Below are positions 1 to 12,619 of a DNA stretch of 64,000 bases, piece after piece. The position numbers and the translations under genes were made by a program. Each line of letters starts with the position of its first letter. The first letter of the stretch is position 1. The stretch is taken from positions 248,001 through 312,000 of the forward strand of contig NZ_NSLB01000004.1 in NCBI RefSeq assembly GCF_002304225.1, in the 5' to 3' direction. The notes beneath the pieces were generated by a model that saw only the letters and a program-made list of their open reading frames with translations, was not told where the DNA came from and did no database searches. The DNA is from Pseudomonas sp. HAR-UPW-AIA-41. GTDB lineage: Bacteria; Pseudomonadota; Gammaproteobacteria; Pseudomonadales; Pseudomonadaceae.

Positions 1-284
1 GGGTGACCTTCGAGCAGGTGCAGCAGCGGGTCGCTGAAGGTCGAGCCAACCTGCTCGGCCACGTAGTTGCCACCGCCCTGACGGCTGACCAGCAGGCCGC
101 GCGCCACCAGCTTCTGGATCGCCTCGCGCAGGGACGGCCGTGACACGCCAAAGCGCTCGGCCAGCACACGTTCGGCAGGCAGGCGCTCGCCGGCTTTGAG
201 GCTGCCCTCGAAGATCATGGCTTCCAGCTGCTGGACGATGTCATCCGACAGACGGCGCTGTCGCACCTGACCCACTTCCATCAT
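1..284 (-). CDS. lldR: LldR, FadR/GntR-family lactate-responsive repressor (N-terminal part)
   Basis: The visible N-terminus (about 95 residues, [20 protein letters not shown] onward) is a GntR-type winged helix: [20 protein letters not shown] is the recognition-helix region, followed by the wing RQGGGNYV. The ligand-binding FCD domain lies beyond the window edge, so the gene is partial. Two adjacent ATGs (282-284 and 279-281) could start it. It is divergent from the lactate permease and dehydrogenase genes, the arrangement known for LldR, which represses the lld operon and is released by lactate. Two palindromes fitting the PdhR/LldR half-site TGGT-ACCA lie between the divergent genes. Identity rests on the domain plus context. 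Confidence 0.9.
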   Translation of the reverse strand, partial: MMEVGQVRQRRLSDDIVQQLEAMIFEGSLKAGERLPAERVLAERFGVSRPSLREAIQKLVARGLLVSRQGGGNYVAEQVGSTFSDPLLHLLEGH

Positions 285-293
285 CCCTCTCCC

Positions 294-308
294 ACTGGTT
301 TGACCAGT
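294..308. promoter_or_regulatory. LldR operator-like palindrome next to lldR
   Basis: ACTGGT-TTG-ACCAGT is a perfect inverted repeat with 6-base arms and a 3-base spacer, ten bases before the lldR start. It fits the TGGTnnnACCA core used by PdhR/LldR-type GntR regulators, suggesting autoregulation of lldR. Confidence 0.6.
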
Positions 309-403
309 TCAATGGCTCTGTTCCGGCCCTGTCGTCAAGCCTATCGCCGCCACGCAGAGCACGGCAAGAAGCACTCCTGCGACCAAAGTCGAAGCCCGAC
401 AAA

Positions 404-432
404 TTGACAGGCCGGGACGTCACTCTTACTCT
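404..432 (+). promoter_or_regulatory. Candidate sigma-70 promoter of the lldPDE operon
   Basis: A consensus -35 box TTGACA (404-409) is followed after 17 bases by TACTCT (427-432) as a weak -10. The expected start point would be near 440, just before the operator palindrome at 450-466, which suits repression by LldR. The -10 is poor, so the call is tentative. Confidence 0.45.
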
Positions 433-449
433 GACCGGGCAGTCTTGTA

Positions 450-466
450 AATTGGTATTACCAATT
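450..466. promoter_or_regulatory. LldR operator, main palindrome before lldP
   Basis: AATTGGTA-T-TACCAATT has perfect 8-base arms around one base. It matches the AATTGGTnnnACCAATT motif known for PdhR/LldR regulators. Together with 294-308 it forms an operator pair about 157 bases apart, as for the two-operator LldR loop known in E. coli. Confidence 0.8.
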
Positions 467-553
467 AACCAGCAACTCTGCCCGGTGCGCGCTGCCCTCA
501 CCCGCGACACCCGGCCAGAACGGCAAGCCAACAACAATCCGGAAGCCACCACC

Positions 554-2239
554 ATGAACACCTGGCAGCAGCTCTACACCCCGCTTGGCGGACTGGGACT
601 CTCGGCGCTGGTCGCGCTGATCCCGATCATTTTCTTCTTCCTCGCCCTGGCGGTGTTCCGCATGAAGGGCCATATCGCCGGCAGCATCACCCTGGCGCTG
701 TCGCTGGGCGTGGCCATCCTCGCCTACGGCATGCCCGCCGACATGGCCTTTGCTGCCGCGGGGTATGGCTTCGCCTATGGTCTGTGGCCGATTGCCTGGA
801 TCATCGTCGCTGCGGTGTTCCTCTACAAACTCACGGTCAAGAGCGGCCAGTTCGAGGTGATCCGCAGCTCGGTGCTGTCGATCACCGACGACCAGCGCCT
901 GCAGGTGCTGCTGATCGGTTTCTCCTTTGGAGCATTCCTTGAAGGAGCGGCTGGCTTCGGCGCGCCGGTGGCGATCACCGCCGCCCTGCTGGTCGGCCTC
1001 GGTTTCAACCCGCTGTATGCCGCCGGCCTGTGCCTGATCGCCAACACCGCGCCGGTGGCCTTCGGCGCCCTGGGTATTCCGATCACCGTGGCCGGCCAGG
1101 TCACCGGCATCGACCCGTTCAAGATCGGCGCCATGACCGGTCGCCAGCTGCCACTGCTGTCGATCATCGTGCCGTTCTGGCTGGTGGCGATGATGGATGG
1201 CTGGAAAGGCGTGAAGGAAACCTGGCCGGCCGCGCTGGTCGCTGGCGGCAGCTTCGCCGTTACCCAGTTCTTCACCTCCAACTTCATCGGCCCGGAACTG
1301 CCGGATATCACCTCGGCGCTGGTCAGCCTGATCTGCCTGACCCTGTTCCTCAAGGTCTGGAGCCCGCGCCGCGCTGAAGAAAGCGAAGTGATCGGCGTAT
1401 CCGGCGGTGCCGCCACCCTCGGCGGCTTCGGCGGCCACACCGGCGCTACCCCGTCGCCCTACAGCTTCGGTCAGATCCTCAAGGCCTGGTCGCCGTTCCT
1501 CATTCTCACCGTGCTGGTGACGATCTGGACCCTCAAGCCGTTCAAGGCGCTGTTTGCCCCCGGCGGTGCGCTCGAACAGCTGGTGTTTCTGTTCGCCATC
1601 CCGCACCTAGACCAACTGGTGATCAAGGTCGCGCCGATCGTGAGCAACGCGACGGCCATCCCGGCCATCTTCAAGCTCGACCCGATCTCGGCCACCGGCA
1701 CGGCGATCTTCTTCTCCGCGCTGATTTCCATGCTGGTGCTGAAGATCGACCTGAAGAACGGACTAGCCACCCTCAAGGAAACCTTCATCGAGCTGAAGTG
1801 GCCGATCCTCTCCATCGGCATGGTGCTGGCCTTCGCCTTCGTCACCAACTTCTCCGGCATGTCCACCACCCTGGCCCTGGTGCTGGCCGGTACCGGCGCC
1901 CTGTTCCCGTTCTTCTCGCCGTTCCTCGGCTGGCTGGGCGTGTTCCTAACCGGCTCGGACACCTCGTCCAACGCCCTGTTCGGCTCGCTGCAGGCCACCA
2001 CCGCGCATCAGATCGGGGTCAACGACACCCTGCTGGTGGCCGCCAATACCAGCGGCGGCGTGACCGGCAAGATGATCTCGCCGCAGTCCATCGCCGTGGC
2101 CTGCGCCGCCACCGGCATGGTCGGCAAGGAATCCGATCTGTTCCGCTTCACCCTCAAGCACAGCCTGATCTTCGCCACCTTCGTCGGCCTGATCACCCTG
2201 GTCCAGGCCTATTGGCTGACCGGCATGCTGGTGCACTAA
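554..2239 (+). CDS. lldP: L-lactate permease LldP
   Basis: A 561-residue inner-membrane protein with a dozen or more hydrophobic segments, matching the LctP/LldP lactate permease family in length and in conserved stretches such as the [15 protein letters not shown] region and the [13 protein letters not shown] region. It imports lactate (and usually glycolate) with protons. The ATG at 554 is chosen because the protein then begins [13 protein letters not shown], as is typical of the family; upstream in-frame codons would put a hydrophilic tail over the promoter and operator. It is the first gene of lldPDE; a stem-loop without a U-tract separates it from lldD. Confidence 0.96.
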   Translation: MNTWQQLYTPLGGLGLSALVALIPIIFFFLALAVFRMKGHIAGSITLALSLGVAILAYGMPADMAFAAAGYGFAYGLWPIAWIIVAAVFLYKLTVKSGQFEVIRSSVLSITDDQRLQVLLIGFSFGAFLEGAAGFGAPVAITAALLVGLGFNPLYAAGLCLIANTAPVAFGALGIPITVAGQVTGIDPFKIGAMTGRQLPLLSIIVPFWLVAMMDGWKGVKETWPAALVAGGSFAVTQFFTSNFIGPELPDITSALVSLICLTLFLKVWSPRRAEESEVIGVSGGAATLGGFGGHTGATPSPYSFGQILKAWSPFLILTVLVTIWTLKPFKALFAPGGALEQLVFLFAIPHLDQLVIKVAPIVSNATAIPAIFKLDPISATGTAIFFSALISMLVLKIDLKNGLATLKETFIELKWPILSIGMVLAFAFVTNFSGMSTTLALVLAGTGALFPFFSPFLGWLGVFLTGSDTSSNALFGSLQATTAHQIGVNDTLLVAANTSGGVTGKMISPQSIAVACAATGMVGKESDLFRFTLKHSLIFATFVGLITLVQAYWLTGMLVH

Positions 2240-2247
2240 GGTTTACC

Positions 2248-2267
2248 GCCGGGCCGTAAGGCCCGGC
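2248..2267 (+). other. Intercistronic stem-loop between lldP and lldD
   Basis: GCCGGGCC-GTAA-GGCCCGGC forms a perfect 8-bp stem with a stable GNRA-type tetraloop, 8 bases after the lldP stop. No run of T follows, so it is more likely an mRNA-stabilising or partially attenuating hairpin than a full terminator. Confidence 0.55.
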
Positions 2268-2291
2268 CTCAGTTCCGGGAACATTGCTGCC

Positions 2292-3446
2292 ATGATCATT
2301 TCCGCCTCTACCGACTACCGCGAAGCTGCCCGGCGCAAGTTGCCGCCCTTCCTGTTCCACTACATCGACGGCGGCGCCTATGCCGAGCACACACTCAAGC
2401 GCAACGTCGCCGATCTGGCCGACATCGCCCTGCGCCAGCGCGTGCTGAAGAACATGTCGGAGCTGGACCTGTCCACCGAGCTGTTCGGCGAGAAACTGGC
2501 CATGCCGGTGGCTCTGGCTCCGGTCGGCCTGACCGGCATGTATGCCCGTCGTGGCGAGGTGCAGGCCGCCCGCGCGGCGGCGGCCAAGGGCATCCCCTTT
2601 ACCCTGTCCACCGTGTCGGTGTGCCCGATCGAGGAAGTCGCGCCAGCCATCGACCGGCCGATGTGGTTCCAGCTCTACGTGCTGAAGGACCGCGGTTTCA
2701 TGCGCAACGCCCTGGAACGGGCCAAGGTCGCTGGCGTCACCACCCTGGTGTTCACCGTCGACATGCCGGTGCCCGGGGCCCGCTACCGCGATGCCCACTC
2801 CGGCATGAGCGGGCCGAACGCGCCACTGCGCCGCGTACTGCAGGCCATGACCCACCCGGCCTGGGCCTGGGACGTGGGCCTGCTGGGCAAGCCCCATGAT
2901 CTGGGCAACATCTCCGCCTATCGCGGCAACCCCACCGGGCTGGCCGACTACATCGGCTGGCTGGGCGAGAACTTCGACCCGTCGATCTCCTGGAAGGACC
3001 TCGAATGGATCCGCGACTTCTGGGACGGGCCAATGGTGATCAAGGGTATCCTCGACCCCGAGGACGCCCGCGACGCAGTGAAGTTCGGCGCCGACGGCAT
3101 CGTCGTGTCCAACCACGGCGGCCGCCAGCTCGACGGCGTGCTGTCCAGCGCCCGCGCCCTGCCGGCCATCGCCGACGCGGTGAAGGGCGAGCTGAAGATT
3201 CTCGCCGACTCTGGCATCCGCACCGGCCTGGACGTGGTGCGCATGCTCGCCCTCGGCGCCGATGGTGTGATGCTCGGCCGCGCCTTCGTCTACGCCCTGG
3301 CCGCCGCCGGCGGTGCGGGAGTGAGTAACCTGCTGGAGCTTTTCGACAAGGAGATGCGTGTGGCCATGACCCTCACCGGCGCCCGCTCAATCGGCGAGAT
3401 CAGTGCAGATTCGCTGGTGCGCGAACTGCGCCACGCCGCGTCCTGA
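2292..3446 (+). CDS. lldD: FMN-dependent L-lactate dehydrogenase LldD
   Basis: A 384-residue protein of the FMN alpha-hydroxy-acid dehydrogenase family. It oxidises L-lactate to pyruvate and passes electrons to the membrane quinone pool. Visible marks are the N-terminal [13 protein letters not shown] region, the FMN-binding segment [10 protein letters not shown], and the active-site region [10 protein letters not shown] with its catalytic His, followed by the flavin-phosphate site ([20 protein letters not shown]). Length matches the family (about 380). It is the second gene of the lld operon, 52 bases after lldP, and is followed by lldE after 13 bases. Confidence 0.97.
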   Translation: MIISASTDYREAARRKLPPFLFHYIDGGAYAEHTLKRNVADLADIALRQRVLKNMSELDLSTELFGEKLAMPVALAPVGLTGMYARRGEVQAARAAAAKGIPFTLSTVSVCPIEEVAPAIDRPMWFQLYVLKDRGFMRNALERAKVAGVTTLVFTVDMPVPGARYRDAHSGMSGPNAPLRRVLQAMTHPAWAWDVGLLGKPHDLGNISAYRGNPTGLADYIGWLGENFDPSISWKDLEWIRDFWDGPMVIKGILDPEDARDAVKFGADGIVVSNHGGRQLDGVLSSARALPAIADAVKGELKILADSGIRTGLDVVRMLALGADGVMLGRAFVYALAAAGGAGVSNLLELFDKEMRVAMTLTGARSIGEISADSLVRELRHAAS

Positions 3447-3459
3447 CCCCGGAGCCGCC

Positions 3460-6266
<2,807 letters not shown>

Positions 6267-6290
6267 GGTGCGTGCCCCTGGCACGTTTCA

Positions 6291-6316
6291 GACCCCGCCC
6301 CGGCGGGGTCTTTTTT
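6291..6316 (+). terminator. Rho-independent terminator of the lld operon
   Basis: GACCCCGCC and GGCGGGGTC pair almost back to back and are followed by TTTTTT, 24 bases after the lldE stop. Confidence 0.85.
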
Positions 6317-6392
6317 GACCGTTCAGCGCCAAAGAGCGGCGGCATGCCCGCGCGATCTAGACTGGCCACACCACCACTGGAGGAATATCGCC

Positions 6393-6638
6393 ATGCGCCG
6401 TCTTGCCACCCTGGTATGCGCCACCCTGCTCAGCGCCCCGATCTGGGCCATGCACTGCCCGCAGGACATGGCACGAATCGACGAACTGCTGAAGACCAAC
6501 CCGCCGGCCAGCGCCGAGGTGACGGCCGAGGTGCAGCGCCTGCGCGCTGAGGGCGAGGCCCTGCACAAGAGCGGCGATCACGCCGAGTCGATGCGGGTGC
6601 TCGAGCAGGCGCTGGACCTGCTGCAGGGCAGCGAGTAA
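6393..6638 (+). CDS. Small secreted protein of unknown function
   Basis: An 81-residue product with a Sec signal peptide (MRRLATLVCATLLSAPIWA, cleavage likely before MHCPQ), then a short helical, charged domain (ARIDELLKTNPPASAEVTAE, then LRAEGEALHKSGDHAESM) reminiscent of a single TPR-like helix pair. It has one Cys in the mature part. The ATG at 6393 is preceded by a good ribosome site (GGAGG, 6379-6383). Similar short periplasmic proteins sit beside miaB in other Pseudomonas. The function is unknown. It converges on the DUF1820 gene. Confidence 0.75.
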   Translation: MRRLATLVCATLLSAPIWAMHCPQDMARIDELLKTNPPASAEVTAEVQRLRAEGEALHKSGDHAESMRVLEQALDLLQGSE

Positions 6639-6649
6639 GGCCGGGCCGA

Positions 6650-6976
6650 TCAGCGCTGGGGAATCGGCGGCATCGGGAAGGGCATGACATTGCCGACCTG
6701 CGCTTCGGTCACCTTGGGTGTGCCGATGCGCTCGACTTCGTCGATGCGGATGATGCTGGGCATCGGGATGAAGCTGCGCAGCACGCCATCGAACTGGGCC
6801 TTGAGCCGCTCCTCGCTGGGGTCGACCAGCATCTGACTGCGCTCGCCGAAGACCAGTTCCTCCACCTCGAGAAAGCCCCACAGTTCGCTCTGGAAGATCT
6901 GCTTGGCATAGATCTCGAAGACCTGGCCCTGGCTCTGGAAGATCACCTTGAAGATGGGGTTTTCACGCTTGTTCAT
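6650..6976 (-). CDS. DUF1820 family protein
   Basis: A 108-residue soluble protein beginning MNKRENPIFKVIFQSQGQVF and ending in a proline-rich tail. It matches the DUF1820 family found beside miaB in Pseudomonas; no function is established. An internal ATG at 6976 is preferred over the longer in-frame start at 7033, because the extra 19 residues would overlap the miaB promoter and look unlike the family. It is transcribed away from miaB. Confidence 0.85.
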   Translation of the reverse strand: MNKRENPIFKVIFQSQGQVFEIYAKQIFQSELWGFLEVEELVFGERSQMLVDPSEERLKAQFDGVLRSFIPMPSIIRIDEVERIGTPKVTEAQVGNVMPFPMPPIPQR

Positions 6977-7061
6977 GCTGGGGAAGTAACGCCGGAAAAA
7001 CGGGGCGCGAATCATAGCAGTCAGTGGACACACGGAGCTAGGAAGGCTGCCCGACGGTCAC

Positions 7062-7067
7062 TATAAT
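7062..7067 (+). promoter_or_regulatory. -10 box of the miaB promoter
   Basis: A perfect TATAAT 35 bases before the miaB ATG. The -35 region (about 7039-7044, TAGGAA) is weak, so only the -10 is convincing. Confidence 0.5.
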
Positions 7068-7101
7068 GCGCGGTCCTGTCATTACCCCCAGTGAAACACC
7101 C

Positions 7102-8442
7102 ATGGCCAAGAAGCTTTACATCGAAACCCACGGTTGCCAGATGAACGAGTACGACAGCTCGCGCATGGTCGATCTGCTGGGCGAACACCAGGCCATGGAA
7201 GTCACTGAAAATCCGGCCGAAGCTGACGTGATCCTGCTCAACACCTGTTCCATCCGCGAGAAGGCCCAGGACAAGGTGTTCTCCCAACTGGGCCGCTGGC
7301 GTGAGCTGAAGCTGGAAAACCCGGAACTGGTGATTGGCGTTGGTGGCTGCGTGGCCAGCCAGGAAGGCGCGGCGATCCGCGACCGCGCACCCTATGTCGA
7401 CGTGGTGTTCGGTCCGCAGACCCTGCACCGCCTGCCGGAAATGATCGACGCGGCGCGCACCACGAAAACCGCGCAGGTCGACATCAGCTTCCCCGAGATC
7501 GAGAAGTTCGATCACCTGCCCGAAGCCCGCGTCGACGGCCCCAGCGCCTTCGTCTCGGTGATGGAAGGCTGCAGCAAGTACTGCACCTTCTGCGTGGTGC
7601 CCTACACCCGCGGCGAGGAAGTCAGCCGGCCGCTGGCCGATGTGCTGCTGGAAATCACCCAGCTGGCCGAAAAGGGCGTGAAGGAAGTGACCCTGCTCGG
7701 GCAGAACGTTAACGGCTACCGCGGCCCGACCCCGGATGGTCATATCGCCTACTTCGCCGAGCTGCTCTACGCAGTGGCCGAGATCGACGGCATCGAGCGC
7801 ATCCGCTACACCACCAGCCACCCGCTGGAGTTCTCCGATGCCATCATCCAGGCCCATGCCGACATTCCGAAACTGGTGAAGTACCTGCACCTGCCGGTGC
7901 AGTCCGGCTCGGACCGCATTCTCGCGGCCATGAAGCGCAACCACACCGCACTGGAATACAAGTCGCGCATCCGCAAGCTCAAGGCGGCGGTGCCGGACAT
8001 TCTGCTCAGCACCGACTTCATCGTCGGTTTCCCCGGCGAAACCGAGAAAGACTTCGAGCAGACCATGAAGCTGATCGAAGACGTCGGCTTCGACTTCTCC
8101 TACTCCTTCGTCTACAGCGCGCGCCCCGGCACCCCGGCGGCCGATCTGGCCGACGACACCCCGGAAGAAGTGAAGAAGCAGCGCCTGTCGATTCTGCAGA
8201 CGCGCATCGCCCAGCTGGGTTTCGAGAACAGCCGGCGCATGGTCGGCACCACCCAGCGCATTCTGGTCACCGACTATTCGAAGAAGGACCCAGGCATGCT
8301 CCAGGGCCGCACCGAGAGCAACCGCGTGGTCAACTTCCGCTGCAGCACCCCGAGCCTGATCGGTCAGTTCGTCGACGTGCACATCGACGACGCCCTGCCC
8401 CACTCGCTGCGCGGCAGCCTTCTCGACCAAAGTCTGATCTAA
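7102..8442 (+). CDS. miaB: tRNA-2-methylthio-N6-dimethylallyladenosine synthase MiaB
   Basis: A 446-residue radical-SAM methylthiotransferase that adds the 2-methylthio group to i6A37 of tRNAs reading UNN codons. The N-terminal UPF0004 domain carries the three Cys of the auxiliary Fe-S cluster ([29 protein letters not shown]). The radical-SAM CxxxCxxC is CSKYCTFC, and a C-terminal TRAM domain follows. The ATG at 7102 gives the standard [13 protein letters not shown] start. It leads the miaB-ybeZ-ybeY-corC gene string. Confidence 0.97.
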   Translation: MAKKLYIETHGCQMNEYDSSRMVDLLGEHQAMEVTENPAEADVILLNTCSIREKAQDKVFSQLGRWRELKLENPELVIGVGGCVASQEGAAIRDRAPYVDVVFGPQTLHRLPEMIDAARTTKTAQVDISFPEIEKFDHLPEARVDGPSAFVSVMEGCSKYCTFCVVPYTRGEEVSRPLADVLLEITQLAEKGVKEVTLLGQNVNGYRGPTPDGHIAYFAELLYAVAEIDGIERIRYTTSHPLEFSDAIIQAHADIPKLVKYLHLPVQSGSDRILAAMKRNHTALEYKSRIRKLKAAVPDILLSTDFIVGFPGETEKDFEQTMKLIEDVGFDFSYSFVYSARPGTPAADLADDTPEEVKKQRLSILQTRIAQLGFENSRRMVGTTQRILVTDYSKKDPGMLQGRTESNRVVNFRCSTPSLIGQFVDVHIDDALPHSLRGSLLDQSLI

Positions 8443-8520
8443 AGCCCGGGCCGGCGGAACTTTCCCCCTGCGCCGGTCGGGTTTATCCTGAACTCCCATC
8501 GCCCTCGGCCAAACAGCACA

Positions 8521-9540
8521 TTGAACGCGAATCTGGAACTGCACCGCTTCACCCTCGACCCTTTCGAAGCCAAGCGCTTCGCCAACCTGTGCGGGCAGTT
8601 CGATGAACACCTGCGCCTGATCGAGCAACGCCTCGGCCTGGAAATCCGCAACCGCGGCAACCAGTTCGAAGTGGTCGGCGAGGGGCACCGCAGCCATGCC
8701 GCCGAGCTGCTGCTGCGCCGCTTGTACCGTGAAACGGAAGCCACCGAGCTGTCGCCGGATCTGGTTCACCTGTACCTGCAGGAGTCCGGCGTGGAGGCAC
8801 TGAATAACTCAGCGTCCGAGCAGATGGTCTCGCTGAAGACGCGCAAGGGCATGATCAAGCCGCGCGGCGCCAACCAGCAGCGCTACGTCAAATCGATCCT
8901 CGCCCACGACATCAACTTCGGCATCGGCCCGGCCGGCACCGGCAAAACCTACCTGGCCGTGGCCTGCGCGGTGGATGCCCTGCTGCGCGAGGAAATCCGC
9001 CGCATCCTGCTGGTGCGCCCGGCGGTCGAGGCCGGCGAGAAACTCGGTTTCCTGCCCGGCGACCTGTCGCAGAAGATCGACCCCTACCTGCGCCCGCTGT
9101 ACGACGCGCTGTACGAGATGCTCGGCTTCGAGCAGGTGGCGAAGCTGATCGAGAAGCAGGTGATCGAAGTCGCCCCACTGGCCTACATGCGCGGCCGTAC
9201 CCTTAATAACAGCTTCATCATTCTCGACGAGAGTCAGAACACCACCACCGAGCAGATGAAGATGTTCCTCACCCGGATTGGCTTCGGATCGACAGCGGTC
9301 ATTACCGGCGATATCACCCAGGTCGACCTGCCACGCGGCACCAAGAGCGGCCTGCGCCATGTGATCGAGGTGCTCAAGGACGTACCGGGTATCGGTTTCA
9401 CCCATTTCGAATCCAAGGACGTGGTGCGCCACCCGCTGGTGCAACGCATCGTCGAAGCCTATGAGCGTTTCGACAGCGCCGCCGAGCGTGAGCGGGCCGA
9501 ACGCCAGGCCGCCCGCCAGGATCAGGAGCCGCGCCCGTGA
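8521..9540 (+). CDS. ybeZ: PhoH-family ATPase YbeZ
   Basis: A 339-residue PhoH-like P-loop ATPase with Walker [12 protein letters not shown] and Walker [12 protein letters not shown]. YbeZ is known to partner the endoribonuclease YbeY, whose gene overlaps it here by 4 bases. The start is taken as TTG at 8521 because [15 protein letters not shown] matches the family N-terminus and no in-frame ATG precedes the conserved part; a rare start codon may lower its translation. The N-terminal about 120 residues form the small domain that precedes the ATPase core. Confidence 0.93.
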   Translation: MNANLELHRFTLDPFEAKRFANLCGQFDEHLRLIEQRLGLEIRNRGNQFEVVGEGHRSHAAELLLRRLYRETEATELSPDLVHLYLQESGVEALNNSASEQMVSLKTRKGMIKPRGANQQRYVKSILAHDINFGIGPAGTGKTYLAVACAVDALLREEIRRILLVRPAVEAGEKLGFLPGDLSQKIDPYLRPLYDALYEMLGFEQVAKLIEKQVIEVAPLAYMRGRTLNNSFIILDESQNTTTEQMKMFLTRIGFGSTAVITGDITQVDLPRGTKSGLRHVIEVLKDVPGIGFTHFESKDVVRHPLVQRIVEAYERFDSAAERERAERQAARQDQEPRP

Positions 9541-10004
9541 TCGAACTCGACCTGCAGCTGGCCACCGAGGCCGGCGACCTGCCCGCAGAGGCGCAACTGC
9601 GCCGCTGGGTGGAACTGGCCCTGCGCCAGCGCACGGCCGACTCCGAGCTGACCATTCGTCTGGTCGATGCCGAAGAAGGCCAGGAGCTCAACCGCACCTA
9701 CCGGCACAAGGACTACGCCACCAACGTGCTGTCCTTTCCCGCCGAGGTGCCCGAGGGCTTGCTCGACATTCCACTGCTGGGCGATCTGGTGATCTGCGTC
9801 CCGGTGGTCGAGCGCGAGGCCCGCGAACAGAACAAGGCGCTGGAGGCCCACTGGGCCCATCTGGTCATCCACGGCTGCCTACACCTGCTCGGCTACGACC
9901 ACATCGACGATGAGGAAGCCGAGGAAATGGAAAGCCTGGAACGACAATTGCTGGCGGAACTGGGTTATCCCGACCCTTACCGCGACGACGAAGAGACCGA
10001 GTAA
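9537..10004 (+). CDS. ybeY: Endoribonuclease YbeY (rRNA maturation factor)
   Basis: A 155-residue UPF0054 metalloprotein. The zinc motif [11 protein letters not shown] (H-x3-H-x5-H) near residue 115 is intact, and [13 protein letters not shown] is the other conserved block. YbeY acts in 16S rRNA 3' processing and 70S quality control. It starts with GTG at 9537, overlapping the ybeZ stop (GTGA), so the two are translationally coupled. Confidence 0.96.
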   Translation: MIELDLQLATEAGDLPAEAQLRRWVELALRQRTADSELTIRLVDAEEGQELNRTYRHKDYATNVLSFPAEVPEGLLDIPLLGDLVICVPVVEREAREQNKALEAHWAHLVIHGCLHLLGYDHIDDEEAEEMESLERQLLAELGYPDPYRDDEETE

Positions 10005-10010
10005 CACCGC

Positions 10011-10847
10011 ATGAGCGAAGACCGATCGAGTAACGGGCACAGGTCCTGGCTGAGTAAAATCTTCCAGGCCTTTGCCCATGAACCGAAGAACCGCCAGGAG
10101 CTGCTGGAGCTGCTGCGCGAGGCGCACCAGAACAAGTTGCTCGACAGCGAAGCCCTGTCGATTGTCGAAGGCGCCATTCAGGTCGCCGACCTGCAGGTGC
10201 GCGACATCATGATTCCGCGCTCGCAGATGATCAGCATCAAGGCCAGCCAGAGCCCCGAGGAATTCCTCCCGGCGGTCACCAGCTCGGCGCACTCGCGTTA
10301 CCCGGTGATCGGCGACGGTGCCGACGATGTGCTCGGCATCCTTCTGGCCAAGGACCTGCTCCCCCTGCTGCTGCGTGGTCGCGAAGACTTCAACATCCGC
10401 GAAATGCTGCGCCCGGCCACTTTCGTTCCCGAATCCAAGCGTCTCAACGTGCTGCTGCGCGAGTTCCGCGCCAACCGCCACCACATGGCCATCGTCATCG
10501 ACGAATACGGCAGCGTCGCCGGTCTGGTGACCATCGAGGACGTGCTGGAACAGATCGTCGGCGATATCGAGGACGAGCACGACGTCGAGCAGGACGGCTA
10601 CTTCAAGGACCTGCCCAGCGGCGACTTCATCGTCAAGGCACAAACCCCGCTGGCCAGCTTCAACGAGCATTTCGATACCGACCTGAAAAGCGACGCCTGC
10701 ACCAGCATCGGCGGCCTGTTGATGGACGAGTTCGGCCGCGTGCCCAAGCGCAATGAAACCCGCGAACTGGCCGGCTACCGCTTCCGCGTGATCAACGCCG
10801 ACAGCCGCCGTATCCACCTGCTGCGCCTGACGCCGCTGGAACGCTGA
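10011..10847 (+). CDS. corC: CorC/HlyC-type CBS-domain transporter-associated protein
   Basis: A 278-residue cytoplasmic protein with a CBS pair (VRDIMIPRSQM about residue 64, then the ANRHHMAIVIDEYGSVAGLV block about residue 150) and a C-terminal CorC_HlyC domain (SIGGLLMDEFGRVPKRNE). E. coli CorC is linked to magnesium/cobalt efflux. It begins 6 bases after ybeY and closes the operon before a terminator; lnt follows, the usual ybeZ-ybeY-corC-lnt order. Confidence 0.94.
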   Translation: MSEDRSSNGHRSWLSKIFQAFAHEPKNRQELLELLREAHQNKLLDSEALSIVEGAIQVADLQVRDIMIPRSQMISIKASQSPEEFLPAVTSSAHSRYPVIGDGADDVLGILLAKDLLPLLLRGREDFNIREMLRPATFVPESKRLNVLLREFRANRHHMAIVIDEYGSVAGLVTIEDVLEQIVGDIEDEHDVEQDGYFKDLPSGDFIVKAQTPLASFNEHFDTDLKSDACTSIGGLLMDEFGRVPKRNETRELAGYRFRVINADSRRIHLLRLTPLER

Positions 10848-10870
10848 GCACCGGCAATGCCGTGATACCA

Positions 10871-10899
10871 AGCCCCCGCCTGCGGGGGCTTTTGCTTTT
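10871..10899 (+). terminator. Terminator between corC and lnt
   Basis: AGCCCCCGC-CT-GCGGGGGCT is a 9-bp stem followed by TTTGCTTTT. Because lnt starts only 50 bases later, it may be a partial terminator inside a longer transcription unit. Confidence 0.75.
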
Positions 10900-10949
10900 A
10901 GCCTTCGACCAGTAGCCTTGGCGGCCTTGCACCACCCTCAAGGATCGCT

Positions 10950-12470
10950 ATGCGCTGGATTACTGCCCCCGGCTGGCCCGGACACCTGCTCGCCGCAGCC
11001 GCCGGCGCCCTGATGACGCCGAGCCTGGCGCCCTTCGGCTGGTGGCCGCTGGCTCTGCTGTCACTGGGCCTGATCTACCTCGGCCTGCGCGAGCTGCCGA
11101 CCCGCGCTGCTCTCTGGCGCGGCTGGTGGTACGGCCTGGGCACCTTCGCCGCCGGCACCAGTTGGATCTACGTCAGCATCCACGATTACGGCGCGGCATC
11201 ACCGGCACTGGCCGGCCTGCTGATGCTGGCGTTCTCCATGGCCATCGCCTTCTTCTTCGCCCTGCCTGCCGCCCTGTGGGCGCGCTGGCTGCGCCGCCCC
11301 GAAGCGCCACTGGCCGATGCCCTGGCGTTCGCCGCCCTGTGGGTGGCGCTGGATGCCTTCCGCGGCTGGTTCCTCACCGGTTTTCCCTGGCTCTACGCCG
11401 GCTACAGCCAGCTGGATGGCCCGCTGGCACCGCTCGCGCCGCTGGGCGGCGTCTGGCTGATCACCTTCATCCTGGCCCTCAGCGCCGCCCTGCTGATCAA
11501 CCTGCCGCGTCTGCTGAGCCGCAAACCCGTCCTGCTGGCTGCGATCACCCTGCTGGTTGCGCCTTGGCTGGCCAGCCTGGCGCTCCAGGGCCATGCCTGG
11601 ACCCAGAGCAAGGGTGAGCCGCTGTCGGTGGCGGCCATTCAGGGCAATATCGAACAGCAGCTGAAGTGGGACCCTAGGCAGCTGGAAATGCAGCTCGACC
11701 TCTATCGCCAGCTGAGTTTCAACAGCCCCAGGGCCGATCTGCTGGTATGGCCGGAAACCGCCGTACCGGTACTCAAGGAATACGCCGAGGGTTATCTGAA
11801 CGTGATGGCAATGTTCGCCCGTGATCGCCAGTCGGCGCTGATCACCGGCGTACCGGTGCGTCAGGTCAACGAGCACGGCGAGAAGCGCTACTACAACGGC
11901 ATCACCGTGGTGGGCGAAGGCAGCGGCACTTACCTCAAGCAGAAACTGGTGCCGTTCGGCGAGTACGTACCCCTGCAGGACCTGCTGCGTGGCCTGATCG
12001 CCTTCTTCGACCTGCCGATGTCGGACTTCGCCCGCGGCCCGGCCGACCAGCCGCTGCTTGAGGCCAAAGGTCTGAAGATCGCCTCCTACATCTGCTACGA
12101 GGTGGTCTATCCGGAGTTCGCCGCCAGCATGGCTGCCGACAGCGACCTGCTGCTGACGGTCAGCAACGACACCTGGTTCGGTCGGTCCATTGGCCCGTTG
12201 CAGCACCTGCAGATGGCACAGATGCGGGCCCTCGAAGCCGGCCGCTGGATGATCCGCGCCACCAACAACGGCGTCACCGCGCTGATCGATCCCCAGGGAC
12301 AGATCACCCGTCAGGTGCCGCAGTTCCAGCGCGCCGTCCTGCAGGGCGAAGTCAGCGCCATGCAGGGGCTCACGCCCTACCTGCGCTACGGCAGCTGGCC
12401 GCTGATCAGCCTGTGTCTGGCCTTGCTGCTGTGGGCGCGACTGAGCAGCCGGCTGAGCAAGGCGCTGTAA
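10950..12470 (+). CDS. lnt: Apolipoprotein N-acyltransferase Lnt
   Basis: A 506-residue inner-membrane enzyme for the third step of lipoprotein maturation, N-acylating the lipidated Cys. About six N-terminal membrane segments (to about residue 215) precede a periplasmic nitrilase-like domain. The catalytic triad is visible: Glu in WPETAVP, Lys in KQKLVPFGEYVP, Cys in ICYEVVYP. A final membrane segment ends the protein (LISLCLALLLWARL). The stop codon abuts the palindromic element at 12471. Confidence 0.97.
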   Translation: MRWITAPGWPGHLLAAAAGALMTPSLAPFGWWPLALLSLGLIYLGLRELPTRAALWRGWWYGLGTFAAGTSWIYVSIHDYGAASPALAGLLMLAFSMAIAFFFALPAALWARWLRRPEAPLADALAFAALWVALDAFRGWFLTGFPWLYAGYSQLDGPLAPLAPLGGVWLITFILALSAALLINLPRLLSRKPVLLAAITLLVAPWLASLALQGHAWTQSKGEPLSVAAIQGNIEQQLKWDPRQLEMQLDLYRQLSFNSPRADLLVWPETAVPVLKEYAEGYLNVMAMFARDRQSALITGVPVRQVNEHGEKRYYNGITVVGEGSGTYLKQKLVPFGEYVPLQDLLRGLIAFFDLPMSDFARGPADQPLLEAKGLKIASYICYEVVYPEFAASMAADSDLLLTVSNDTWFGRSIGPLQHLQMAQMRALEAGRWMIRATNNGVTALIDPQGQITRQVPQFQRAVLQGEVSAMQGLTPYLRYGSWPLISLCLALLLWARLSSRLSKAL

Positions 12471-12610
12471 GAGCCGGTTTACGATCTCCTGGCTGTCAGC
12501 CATGCAGCGTTAAAAACGATCTCGGAATGCTCATTTACCGTTCGTAAACTGCGCTTCCTCGACCGTTTTTGCCTTGCCTGGCTCTAATCCAGAAGATCGT
12601 AATCAGGCTC
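12471..12610. repeat. Palindromic intergenic element, copy 1
   Basis: The 140 bp fold back on themselves. The outer arms are 12471-12492 and 12589-12610 (inverted repeats with 4 mismatches in 22). The inner arms contain TTAAAAACGATC and GACCGTTTTTGCC, and the centre is GCTCATTTAC-CGTTC-GTAAACTGCGC. The same core recurs at 41749-41894 and 42522-42663. It lies exactly between the convergent lnt and ydcF genes, where it could end transcription from both sides. Confidence 0.85.
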
Positions 12611-12619
12611 TAAGGCCGG

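Noticed and set aside
10871-10950. A full operon break between corC and lnt
   Set aside because: A terminator is present, but the short gap and conserved order make partial read-through likely; not counted as a distinct finding.
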